DNA of 12,140 bases from Bdellovibrio sp. Its GTDB lineage: Bacteria > Bdellovibrionota > UBA1018. Positions 1 through 6,737 of this stretch are shown piece by piece. The notes under the pieces are model-generated. The model saw only the letters and a list, made by a program, of their open reading frames with translations, was not told the origin of the DNA and did no database searches. The stretch lies in NCBI GenBank assembly GCA_016213345.1, contig JACRAO010000010.1, positions 1 to 12,140 of the forward strand. The letters are read 5' to 3'. Each line of letters opens with the position of its first letter. Within the stretch, counting starts at the first letter, position 1. Made by a program: the position numbers and the translations under genes.

Positions 1-72
1 AATCATCATTACCATTTTCATTTTAAAATCTGTCTCATATTGTCTTTTCTTTTTTATTTGTCCCACTTCCAT
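1..72 (-). CDS. IS3/IS911-type transposase OrfA, N-terminal fragment (runs off left edge)
   Basis: The minus strand carries an open frame of 24 codons from an ATG at 72 to the window edge, with no stop. A perfect AGGAGG (complement of 77-82) lies 4 nt before the ATG. The peptide contains KKKRQYETDFKMKMV, which fits the opening of the OrfA helix-turn-helix proteins of IS3-family elements: a basic run, Tyr, an acidic residue, Phe-Lys, then a hydrophobic helix. In that family OrfA binds the element's ends, and a frameshift joins it to the DDE integrase OrfB, which would lie outside the window. The frame is short, so the family call rests on a pattern recognised by eye. It could be another small helix-turn-helix protein. 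Whether the element is intact cannot be seen. Confidence 0.55.
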   Translation of the reverse strand, partial: MEVGQIKKKRQYETDFKMKMVMMI

Positions 73-126
73 ATAGCCTCCTGTGTTAATGTAGTATGTC
101 ATCACCCTTTGTGATTTTCCACTACA
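73..126 (-). mobile_element. Candidate left end of the insertion sequence
   Basis: Read on the minus strand, the stretch before the OrfA-like start begins TGTAGTGGAAAATCACAAAG, a 5'-TG start as in IS3-family terminal repeats. Its length before the first gene (about 54 nt) is also usual for the family. It contains nested inverted repeats: TGTAGT (90-95) with ACTACA (121-126), and ATCAC (101-105) with GTGAT (111-115). I place the outer edge at 126, but the other end and the target duplication are not in the window, so this boundary is an inference. Confidence 0.4.
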
Positions 127-208
127 TAGGGGGCAATACAGGGTACAGGATGTCCATCTAACTGTAACAGCTAAGCAGTATTTCAGCGATAAAATAAAAT
201 ACCACCCA

Positions 209-224
209 TGACACTACTGTGACA
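209..224 (+). promoter_or_regulatory. Candidate hem-box (HemR-type binding site)
   Basis: The sequence TGACACTACTGTGACA is an exact direct repeat of TGACA with a 6-nt gap, so the half-sites are 11 bp apart, one helical turn. This tandem spacing is typical for OmpR/PhoB-type regulators. From memory, TGACA-N6-TGACA is the site reported for the Leptospira regulator HemR, whose gene lies in the haem locus. Here an OmpR-type regulator is encoded in the same operon at 6039-6737. The second half-site coincides with the -35 position of the hemA promoter candidate, the usual arrangement for activation in this family. The repeat is seen directly; its function is inferred. Confidence 0.65.
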
Positions 225-247
225 AAAGATTAATAGATCCATATTAC
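219..247 (+). promoter_or_regulatory. Candidate hemA operon promoter
   Basis: GTGACA (219-224) is one mismatch from the -35 consensus and is followed after exactly 17 nt by TATTAC (242-247), a 4/6 match to the -10 consensus. The -35 overlaps the second TGACA of the hem-box. Transcription would start near 254, only a few nucleotides before the hemA ATG at 260, giving an almost leaderless message. That fits the absence of a Shine-Dalgarno sequence there. A promoter further upstream, or one inside the insertion sequence, cannot be excluded. Confidence 0.4.
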
Positions 248-259
248 GCTAGCTAATGT

Positions 260-1168
260 ATGCAACACGAAGGGTCACCCCTGGGGGTAATACATAGCTT
301 GAATCCTGAAAATACTTATGCGCCAACGCCTGGAGCTTTTTTCCTGAAAACCTGTCAACGCTCACTTTGTGTATTTCCAAGCTCTAAAATTTCAGAAAAT
401 TTCCGCCATTTACCTTCGCACACCGAACTACTAACAGGAACCCAAGCCTATGAGCTTTTATTAAAAATCGCCTGCGGTTTAGAAAGCAAAGTCTGTGGCG
501 AAACCGAAGTATTTGGACAACTAAAAAACGTTTGGCAAAATTATTTACAAACACGACAGCCATTTTACTCTTATTTAAATCCATGGTTTCAGCAGCTTTT
601 TAAAGACACAAAAGAAATTCGTTCACTCTACTTGCAAAACGTAGGAAGTCATTCCTACGGCAGCCTTGTCAGAAAACTCATTCGCCGTAACTCACAAAAC
701 CCCACTCAAGAACCTGCCTTAGTGATTGGAGCAGGACAATTAGCAAACACTATAATTCCCTGGCTAAACTCACACAACATTTGGCTATGGAACCGAAGTA
801 ATAGAGAAATACCAAATACCAGAAGCTTAATAAGCCCAAACGACGAAGCCATGGGCTGGAAAAACGCAACTCACATTATTGTTTGCATTCCAATTGATCC
901 ACAAGATGATACCCAAAGAACACAACTCTTAAGCAAAAACAATAAACTACAAACACTTATTCATCTTGGCGGGTCACACACGCAATGTGAAATGTGGAAT
1001 AAGTTCAAAAATTTTTACTCCCTGGATGATATTTATGCACTTCAACACACTGAAAAAATAGCTCGCCTAAATCAAATTACTCTGGCAAAACAAGCATGTG
1101 AAACTAAAGCTTGCTTTAACATATTTGAACTAGAACATGGGTGGGAAGACTTGCCCATGTGCGCTTAG
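260..1168 (+). CDS. hemA: Glutamyl-tRNA reductase, short form
   Basis: The product (302 aa) is expected to reduce glutamyl-tRNA(Glu) to glutamate-1-semialdehyde with NADPH, the first step of the C5 route. The N-terminal catalytic domain shows LKTCQR with the thioester cysteine at C32, and GLES-KVCGETEVFGQ at about 73-87, matching the family's GLDS..GEpQILGQ. A dinucleotide-binding VIGAGQLA motif follows at about 155-162, then WNR. SLDD near 257 matches the conserved DDL before the spinal helix. The protein stops soon after this, so the roughly 100-residue C-terminal dimerisation domain of ordinary GluTR (about 410-430 aa) is absent, and the next gene leaves no room for it. TCNRtE reads TCQRSL, and the usual EPQ reads ETE. 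The N-terminus is also about 18 residues shorter before the cysteine. An in-frame stop at 254-256 makes 260 the first possible ATG; no ribosome-binding site is visible. The position before hemC and the presence of hemL support the call. Confidence 0.85.
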   Translation: MQHEGSPLGVIHSLNPENTYAPTPGAFFLKTCQRSLCVFPSSKISENFRHLPSHTELLTGTQAYELLLKIACGLESKVCGETEVFGQLKNVWQNYLQTRQPFYSYLNPWFQQLFKDTKEIRSLYLQNVGSHSYGSLVRKLIRRNSQNPTQEPALVIGAGQLANTIIPWLNSHNIWLWNRSNREIPNTRSLISPNDEAMGWKNATHIIVCIPIDPQDDTQRTQLLSKNNKLQTLIHLGGSHTQCEMWNKFKNFYSLDDIYALQHTEKIARLNQITLAKQACETKACFNIFELEHGWEDLPMCA

Positions 1169-1187
1169 AACTCATAAAGAGAAAAAA

Positions 1188-2849
1188 ATGCGGTCTACTA
1201 TTAAACTTGGAACACGTCGATCACTTCTTGCTTGGTCCCAAAGCCTTGGAATTGCAAAAACACTAGAGGCATTAAATTCTGACACCTTCCATTCTGTAAA
1301 AATCGAACTCGTTGGTATAGAAACCCGTGGTGATAAAATTCAAGACGTCCCACTCAACCAAGTGCAAGGAAAAGAATTTTTTGTAGAAGAACTCGACACG
1401 GCCTTACGCTCAGGAGCTGTTGACATGACCGTACATTCCTTAAAAGACTTAAGTCTGGTGAGGCCAAAAGAATTCGTATGCGCTGCTATTCCAAAGCGAG
1501 AAAACTCAAGAGACGTAGCCATTTTTAATTCGCATGTAATACCCAAACTACGCTCCAATCAAACTATTAAGATAGGCACTTCCTCCCCCAGAAGACTCGA
1601 AAACATCCCACCATTTCTTGCACAAGCATTGCCATGGCAGAAACGCAAACTAGATTTTATTGAGATCAGAGGAAACATCAACACACGCATTGCACGCTTA
1701 CACGAATTACCACAAAATCCACGGTACCTTGATGGAGTCGTGTTAGCCATGGCTGGTTTAATTAGACTCTGGGCCGATCCAATAGCACGCGAAGAACTAA
1801 AAGTTTTATTAAAAGACACGCTTTTAATGATTCTCCCCCTAAAAACTTGCCCTTCAGCCCCAGGCCAAGGAGCCCTAGCAATCGAATGCCTGGCCTCTAA
1901 CACCGAACTTCGTAAACTCTTGCTTCTTATTCACCATACAGAAACCGAACGCCATGTGCTACAAGAACGAGCACTCTTAAGTGACTGGGGCGGTGGTTGC
2001 CACCAAGCATTTGGCGCTACCTCAGTTTGTGAAGGTAAGCTGGGAGATTGTTTTTTTATCAGAGGCAAAAAACCAGATGGCAGTTTTGTAGATGAATTCA
2101 AGTGGCATGCACCACCTGCTCTTTCACCCTCTGATAATCCAAGAAATGCATGGAACGGCTTGGACTGGGCCAAAAAATGCACACAAAAAGAACTATTAAT
2201 AAATACTCTTAATATACATGACAATACTGCTGTTGTTAATCATATACATGAAAACATTGCTGTTGTTAATCATATACATGAAAACGCCATTGCTGTTGTT
2301 AATCATATACATGAAAACATTGCTGTTGTTAATCATATACATGAAAACATTGCTGTTTTCATTGCACACTCAAATGCTTTGCCTGAGAAAAATAATTTGA
2401 CTGCCGATCACCGAATTTACACCTCTGGACTTGAAAGCTGGTTTCGTTTAGCCGCTCAAGGAATATGGGTCGAAGGCTGTGGCGAAGGACTAGGGTTTAA
2501 CTCTCTCATCGCCACTCTACAAGAACCTGTTTTACAACTACCAAAACTCTCAGATTGGACAATCCTCACACATGATGATGCAACCGAGACATGGAACACA
2601 GGAAATGTAATACCAACCTATCGGGTTCGCCACAACTATGACGATCAAGCTAAATCCGCACTCATTAACGCAACACATGTATTTTGGGCGAGCGGTTCTC
2701 AATTTATTAGGTTAAAAGACATAGTACAACCCCAGGCACATTTGGCCTGCGGTCCAGGAAAAACTGCTGAGCTTTTACAATCTAAACACATCAAAACTTT
2801 AGTTTTTCCGTCTGTAAAGGAGTGGAAACAATGGCTCAAGATTATTTAA
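1188..2849 (+). CDS. hemC: Porphobilinogen deaminase fused to a uroporphyrinogen-III synthase-like domain
   Basis: The N-terminal part (about 1-315) is hydroxymethylbilane synthase, joining four porphobilinogens into a linear tetrapyrrole. It starts IKLGTRRS and shows VHSLKD with the catalytic Asp at D87, GTSSPRR (130-136), RGNINTR (161-167), APGQGALAIE and GGGC with the dipyrromethane-cofactor cysteine at C271. The C-terminal part (about 388-553) resembles a compact uroporphyrinogen-III synthase (HemD): FIAHSNALP, YTSGLESWFRLAAQGI, THVFWASGSQF and CGPGKTAELL fit the family's strand and phosphate-loop patterns. It is about 165 residues against about 250 for a separate HemD. No separate hemD is seen in this locus, so this domain is the likely cyclising enzyme; that part is the less certain. 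Residues 348-390 are a tandem 10-residue repeat. I chose the ATG at 1188, with a purine-rich AAAGAG stretch before it, rather than an earlier in-frame ATG at 1137 inside hemA, because HemC proteins begin at about this point. The end overlaps hemB by 19 nt. Confidence 0.88.
   Translation: MRSTIKLGTRRSLLAWSQSLGIAKTLEALNSDTFHSVKIELVGIETRGDKIQDVPLNQVQGKEFFVEELDTALRSGAVDMTVHSLKDLSLVRPKEFVCAAIPKRENSRDVAIFNSHVIPKLRSNQTIKIGTSSPRRLENIPPFLAQALPWQKRKLDFIEIRGNINTRIARLHELPQNPRYLDGVVLAMAGLIRLWADPIAREELKVLLKDTLLMILPLKTCPSAPGQGALAIECLASNTELRKLLLLIHHTETERHVLQERALLSDWGGGCHQAFGATSVCEGKLGDCFFIRGKKPDGSFVDEFKWHAPPALSPSDNPRNAWNGLDWAKKCTQKELLINTLNIHDNTAVVNHIHENIAVVNHIHENAIAVVNHIHENIAVVNHIHENIAVFIAHSNALPEKNNLTADHRIYTSGLESWFRLAAQGIWVEGCGEGLGFNSLIATLQEPVLQLPKLSDWTILTHDDATETWNTGNVIPTYRVRHNYDDQAKSALINATHVFWASGSQFIRLKDIVQPQAHLACGPGKTAELLQSKHIKTLVFPSVKEWKQWLKII
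2211..2357 (+). repeat. 30-bp tandem repeat inside the hemC-hemD fusion
   Basis: Four near-identical units begin at 2229, 2259, 2292 and 2322. Each is 30 bp except the second, which carries an extra GCC triplet (33 bp). A partial fifth unit starts at 2352 (GCTGTT), and a degenerate partial unit precedes the array at 2211-2228 (ATACATGACAATACT against ATACATGAAAACATT). All unit lengths are multiples of three, so the reading frame is kept, giving repeated IAVVNHIHEN in the protein (one unit with an extra Ala). The units are almost identical in DNA, which points to recent expansion. The array sits between the HemC and HemD-like parts, where length change would be tolerated. The last copy runs into the first predicted HemD strand (IAVFIAH), from which the unit may have grown. 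Confidence 0.95.
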
Positions 2850-3856
2850 AATCCAATCCCACATCACTGCGAAGGCTCAGACAAAGCAATTTTATTCGAG
2901 AGCTCATACAAGAAGTCAAAATTTCACACAAGCAGTTTGTGCAACCACTTTTTGTTGTCCAGGATATTGCTAAACGAGAATCTATACCTGCACTTACTGG
3001 GGTTTTTAGAGAAACAGCTGAGACACTGATTGCACAAATAGAATCAGACATCGAAGCTGGAGTTCAGAAATTTTTACTCTTTGGAGTGCCTTCAAAAAAA
3101 ACTACTAATAACTTTAATTTTGATTTTTGTGCAAAACAAATCCAAAACATCAAAAAACACTTCGGAAAAGATATTTTTTTAGCCGTTGATGTTTGTCTTT
3201 GTTCATTTACTGAACACGGCCATTGCGGAATACTCGTAAATGACCATATTGAAAATGATAGCACAGTCTCTGAACTCGCCCGCGCTGCTTGCACTTATGC
3301 AGAGGCTGGAGCTGATTGTGTAGCTCCAAGCGATATGATGGATGGCAGAGTGCGCGCCATAAGATCTAGCTTAGATGCAAAAAACTATACGCGCACACTA
3401 ATCATGAGTTATTCAGCCAAGTTTCACTCAAAGTTTTATGGCCCTTTTCGCATCGCTGCCAATTCAGCTCCAAATACAAACACTCTTACAGATCATTTGA
3501 AATGCGATCTTCAAGATCGCTCAACTTATCAAATTGATCCAGCTAGACCTAAAGACGCATTTTTGAGCTCACTTAGAGATGCAGAAGAGGGAGCAGATAT
3601 TTTAATGGTCAAGCCTGGCTTACCTTATTTAGACATTCTTTCACAATTAACAAAACAAATACCTAGGCCCTGGGCAGTTTACGAAGTAAGCGGAGAGTAC
3701 GCAGCTATTGAGCTGCTTGCAGAAAAAAAACTAATCGCCGCTAGCACTGCTCACCTCGAAGCTTGGATTGCTTTTGCGCGTGCCGGAGCATCTATGATAA
3801 TTTCTTATGGCGCTCGCAATGCCAAGAACTGGATATATGAATTACTCGCAATCTGA
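2831..3856 (+). CDS. hemB: Delta-aminolevulinic acid dehydratase (porphobilinogen synthase), zinc type
   Basis: The product (341 aa) condenses two 5-aminolevulinate molecules to porphobilinogen in the cytoplasm. The Schiff-base lysines are visible as K197 in SYSAKF, followed by the family's FYGPFR, and K261 in MVKPG. The metal site reads DVCLCSFTEHGHC, with three cysteines (C122, C124, C132), which marks the zinc-requiring class rather than the magnesium-only aspartate-rich class. Length matches the usual 320-345 aa. The ATG at 2831 is chosen because AAAGGAG (2816-2822) lies 8 nt upstream; an in-frame GTG at 2822 falls inside this ribosome-binding site. The start overlaps hemCD by 19 nt and the end overlaps hemL by 20 nt, so translation is probably coupled. 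Confidence 0.97.
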   Translation: MAQDYLKSNPTSLRRLRQSNFIRELIQEVKISHKQFVQPLFVVQDIAKRESIPALTGVFRETAETLIAQIESDIEAGVQKFLLFGVPSKKTTNNFNFDFCAKQIQNIKKHFGKDIFLAVDVCLCSFTEHGHCGILVNDHIENDSTVSELARAACTYAEAGADCVAPSDMMDGRVRAIRSSLDAKNYTRTLIMSYSAKFHSKFYGPFRIAANSAPNTNTLTDHLKCDLQDRSTYQIDPARPKDAFLSSLRDAEEGADILMVKPGLPYLDILSQLTKQIPRPWAVYEVSGEYAAIELLAEKKLIAASTAHLEAWIAFARAGASMIISYGARNAKNWIYELLAI

Positions 3857-5120
3857 AATACTTTTTGAAAGAGCAAAAAAAACTGCACCAGGTGGCGTAC
3901 ATTCACCGGTGCGATCTTTTCGTGGGGTTGGCGGAATACCAAGGTTTATCAAGTCAGCCAAGGGAGCGGAGCTCACAGACGTCGATGGAAATACTTATAT
4001 TGATTTTTGTATGTCATGGGGACCACTGATTTTTGGCCACCAAGACGAAGAGATTATGTGCTCCGTTCAAGAGGCACTCCACCGTGGCTGGTCCTACGGC
4101 ACTGCTGAACCATGGTCGCTAGAACTGGCAGAACTCATTACACAAAACATACCGTGGGTCGAAAAAATCAGATTTGTTAGTTCAGGCACTGAGGCTGTAA
4201 TGTCTGCCATCCGCTTAGCACGAGCAGCAACTGGGAGAAATAAAATCCTCAAATTTGATGGATGCTATCACGGTCATGCTGATTCAATGCTAGTGCATGC
4301 AGGTTCTGGTTTAGCTGAGATGCCAACTCCTGATAGCGCTGGAGTCTCTAAAGCTACAGCTAATGAGTCTATTGTAGCGCCATTAAATGACTCGGTAGTA
4401 CTTGAAAAAATATTCGAAGCCATGGGAAAAGAAATCGCTGCCATTATTATAGAACCAATACCTGCGAACAATGGACTGCTCATACAAACATCAGATTTTC
4501 TCCCTCATGTTTGCAAACTAGCTCGCATGCATGGAGCTTTAGTTATTTTTGACGAAGTAATTACTGGCTTTAGAGTTGCTTTTGGAGGCATGGCTGAACG
4601 AACAGGACTCACGCCAGACATAGTCACTTATGGAAAAATAATTGGTGGGGGCTTTCCAGTAGGAGCCTACGGTGGTAGCGCAGACTTAATGGATCTCGTG
4701 GCACCATTAGGTCCAGTGTATCAGGCTGGAACACTAAGCGCCAATCCAGTAGCAATGTGTGCTGGGATTGCGACTTTAAAAAAACTAAAACGAGATAATC
4801 CTTATATAAAGCTTGAAGCACTAACAATGTTTTTAGCCTCAGAGATTGAAAAGCATACAGGATGGCATGTTCAAAACTTTGCCTCTATTTTTTGGATTGT
4901 CTGTGGAAAAATCGAAACTCAAGATGGCATTGTGCGATCTATAACTCAAATACCGACTTCTCAAAAAGAACAATATGCCAAGCTTTTTCATGAGTGCCTA
5001 GACCACGGATTTTATTTGGCACCAAGTGGTCATGAAGTTTCATTTTTGTCTACAGCTCATAATAATACTAACATTCACGCTTTTTTGGAAATCTTACATA
5101 GGATAATAAATAAATGTTAG
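3837..5120 (+). CDS. hemL: Glutamate-1-semialdehyde 2,1-aminomutase
   Basis: This PLP enzyme (427 aa) turns the HemA product into 5-aminolevulinate. It opens with the typical MNYSQSEILFERAKK and PGGVHSPVRSFRGVGG. The PLP lysine is K267 in TYGKIIGGGFPVGAYGG, the cofactor aspartate D239 is in FDEV, and the mobile active-site gate is GSGLAEMPTPDSAGV at about 156-170. Length matches the family (about 425-430). Earlier in-frame ATGs at 3807 and 3819 lie inside hemB; 3837 is preferred because it gives the canonical N-terminus. There is no clear ribosome-binding site, so initiation is likely coupled to the end of hemB. The stop overlaps the histidine kinase start by 7 nt. Confidence 0.97.
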   Translation: MNYSQSEILFERAKKTAPGGVHSPVRSFRGVGGIPRFIKSAKGAELTDVDGNTYIDFCMSWGPLIFGHQDEEIMCSVQEALHRGWSYGTAEPWSLELAELITQNIPWVEKIRFVSSGTEAVMSAIRLARAATGRNKILKFDGCYHGHADSMLVHAGSGLAEMPTPDSAGVSKATANESIVAPLNDSVVLEKIFEAMGKEIAAIIIEPIPANNGLLIQTSDFLPHVCKLARMHGALVIFDEVITGFRVAFGGMAERTGLTPDIVTYGKIIGGGFPVGAYGGSADLMDLVAPLGPVYQAGTLSANPVAMCAGIATLKKLKRDNPYIKLEALTMFLASEIEKHTGWHVQNFASIFWIVCGKIETQDGIVRSITQIPTSQKEQYAKLFHECLDHGFYLAPSGHEVSFLSTAHNNTNIHAFLEILHRIINKC

Positions 5121-6046
5121 AAAATCGCAGACTCAAGGCCATGTTCATAGCTCAAATATGTTGGGTGATATTTATATGCGCTTTGGGTTTTTGGTGGGGC
5201 AGTTTGATTTTAAAACATTCTGCCAGAATTGTAGAATTAGAAAAACAACTTGGCATAGTTTCAGGATTGAGTGAAAACAATTGGTCTAAAATGCAACGCA
5301 TGCTTTACTGGGAAGGGGGAACAGTTTTTATTCTTCTTTTAGCCAGTACTGTTTTGCTTTTTTGGTTGTACTGGCGTGATGTTTTGCGATCTAAATCAAT
5401 ACAGGCGTTTTTTGCATCATTGACACATGAACTGCGAACACCACTCACTAGTATGCGCTTACAAGCCGAAGCCCTGGTCGAGGATAAAAAATATAATGCA
5501 ACAATGCTAGATCGTCTTCTAGAAGACACTTTGCGCCTAGAGTCTCAAGTAGAAAGAACACTCGAACTTGCCAGAGTCGAAGGCGGAGGTGCACTATACC
5601 TGCAGCCTGTGAGATTAAAGCCCTTGATCAAACAAACAATCAAAGCCTGTATCGAAACCCTTCCAAACCAGGTCACAGTTGACATGAAAGTAGAAGACAC
5701 CGTAGTCAGTGCGGATACAATAGCTGTACAAGTAATACTAAAAAACCTATTTGAGAATTCATTGCGTCACACGTATAAAGAAAAAATTAAAATTACTATT
5801 TCTACCATGCCAGACAGAGATGGAATTTGGCTGAAATATAATGACAATGGAGATGGTATCAAAGACAAACAAATCCGTTACGGAAAGATTTTTCAAAAAG
5901 GCCAGAAATCAGCAGGTGCGGGGGTCGGGCTTTATTTAATCAGCATTCTAATGCAACGAATGAACGGAAAAACTCGTTTTGAAGCAGGACAAAACTTTCC
6001 AGGCTTTCCAGTATCACTTTTGTTTAAAAGGGCTCCAGATGTCTAA
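5114..6046 (+). CDS. Membrane sensor histidine kinase of the hem operon
   Basis: The product (310 aa) is a small two-component sensor kinase. Two membrane segments are visible (about 10-33 and 69-87), enclosing only about 35 mostly polar residues outside the membrane. The dimerisation domain has the H-box FASLTHELRTPLTS with the phospho-accepting H105. The ATPase domain has the N-box NLFENSLRHT (about 211-220), the G1 box DNGDGI (244-249) and the G2 box GAGVGLYL (268-275). I see no PAS or HAMP domain. It overlaps hemL by 7 nt and the response regulator by 8 nt, so the pair is made with the enzymes. A kinase/regulator pair in the Leptospira haem locus controls haem genes; by position this is likely a functional equivalent, possibly sensing haem, iron or membrane state. 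The signal cannot be read from the sequence. Confidence 0.93.
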   Translation: MLENRRLKAMFIAQICWVIFICALGFWWGSLILKHSARIVELEKQLGIVSGLSENNWSKMQRMLYWEGGTVFILLLASTVLLFWLYWRDVLRSKSIQAFFASLTHELRTPLTSMRLQAEALVEDKKYNATMLDRLLEDTLRLESQVERTLELARVEGGGALYLQPVRLKPLIKQTIKACIETLPNQVTVDMKVEDTVVSADTIAVQVILKNLFENSLRHTYKEKIKITISTMPDRDGIWLKYNDNGDGIKDKQIRYGKIFQKGQKSAGAGVGLYLISILMQRMNGKTRFEAGQNFPGFPVSLLFKRAPDV

Positions 6047-6737
6047 GCATATTAAAATACTTTTAGTAGAAGACGAAAAAAATGTTGGTTCGACTTTACA
6101 CGAACGACTCCAAAAAGATGGATTTCATGCGACGTTGGCAACTACGGGAACAGAAGCCAGGCTTGAGATTTCGCACAATAACTTTGATCTTGTTATATTG
6201 GATGTAGGACTCCCGGATGACTCTGGCTTTGAAATTGCAAAAACACTTAGACAAAAGAGACCGTTAACTGCCATTATTTTTCTTACAGCCTTTGGATCTC
6301 CAGAAGATCGCATTAGAGGATTAGAACTCGGAGCAGAAGATTATGTTACAAAACCATTTCACCTGAAAGAGCTGTTCTTAAGAATTAAAAATGCATTAAG
6401 ACGCGCAAAACAACTAACACAAAACACTTTGGATTATAAAAGCACAAAAATTGGCCGGGCACTTATACACCTTGCCAGATTTGAAATCAAAACCGACAAA
6501 AAAATTTTACCATTAACTCACAAAGAATGTGCTTTGTTAAAATTACTCATTACCAAAAAAGGAAAGGTGGTTAGCAGAGATGAGATTTTAAATGAAGTTT
6601 GGGGAGATAACGAATTTCCAACAACACGAACTGTGGATAATTTTATTATGCGCATAAGACGGATGATCGAAATAGATCCAGAAAAACCACAAATTATTCG
6701 AAGTGTGAGAGGCGTGGGTTACCAGCTTTATGTCTAA
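6039..6737 (+). CDS. OmpR/PhoB-type response regulator, HemR-like
   Basis: The product (232 aa) has an N-terminal receiver domain with the acidic pair E11-D12, phospho-accepting D55 in VILDVGLPD, T83 and K105 in KPF. The C-terminal winged-helix DNA-binding domain (about 135-232) has LTHKECALLKLL, the recognition-helix stretch TRTVDNFIMRIRR and RSVRGVGYQL. Tandem binding by such regulators to direct repeats about 11 bp apart fits the TGACA-N6-TGACA repeat at 209-224. The ATG at 6039 is chosen over an upstream in-frame start at 5979 because MSKHIKILLVEDE is a canonical receiver start. It overlaps the kinase stop by 8 nt (ATGTCTAA), and the same octamer forms its own junction with hemE. It probably controls this operon with the preceding kinase. 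Confidence 0.94.
   Translation: MSKHIKILLVEDEKNVGSTLHERLQKDGFHATLATTGTEARLEISHNNFDLVILDVGLPDDSGFEIAKTLRQKRPLTAIIFLTAFGSPEDRIRGLELGAEDYVTKPFHLKELFLRIKNALRRAKQLTQNTLDYKSTKIGRALIHLARFEIKTDKKILPLTHKECALLKLLITKKGKVVSRDEILNEVWGDNEFPTTRTVDNFIMRIRRMIEIDPEKPQIIRSVRGVGYQLYV

Noticed and set aside
90..126. Nested inverted repeats (TGTAGT...ACTACA) as a rho-independent terminator
   Set aside because: The stems are short and broken, and no T-run follows on either strand. The stretch is better explained as the end of the insertion sequence.
1137..1187. N-terminal extension of HemC from an ATG inside hemA
   Set aside because: The extra 17 residues are not part of the family, and the ATG at 1188 gives the canonical start IKLGTRRS.
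1559..2224. Long minus-strand open frames opposite hemC
   Set aside because: They lie wholly opposite a well-supported gene, have no ribosome-binding site I can see and give compositions typical of antisense reading.
2211..2357. Tandem array as a CRISPR
   Set aside because: The units are directly adjacent with no spacers and lie in frame within a coding gene.
2218..2400. Open frame of 60 codons rich in Leu and Ile across the tandem repeat
   Set aside because: It is a by-product of the 30-bp repeat read in another frame. The hemC frame runs through without a stop.
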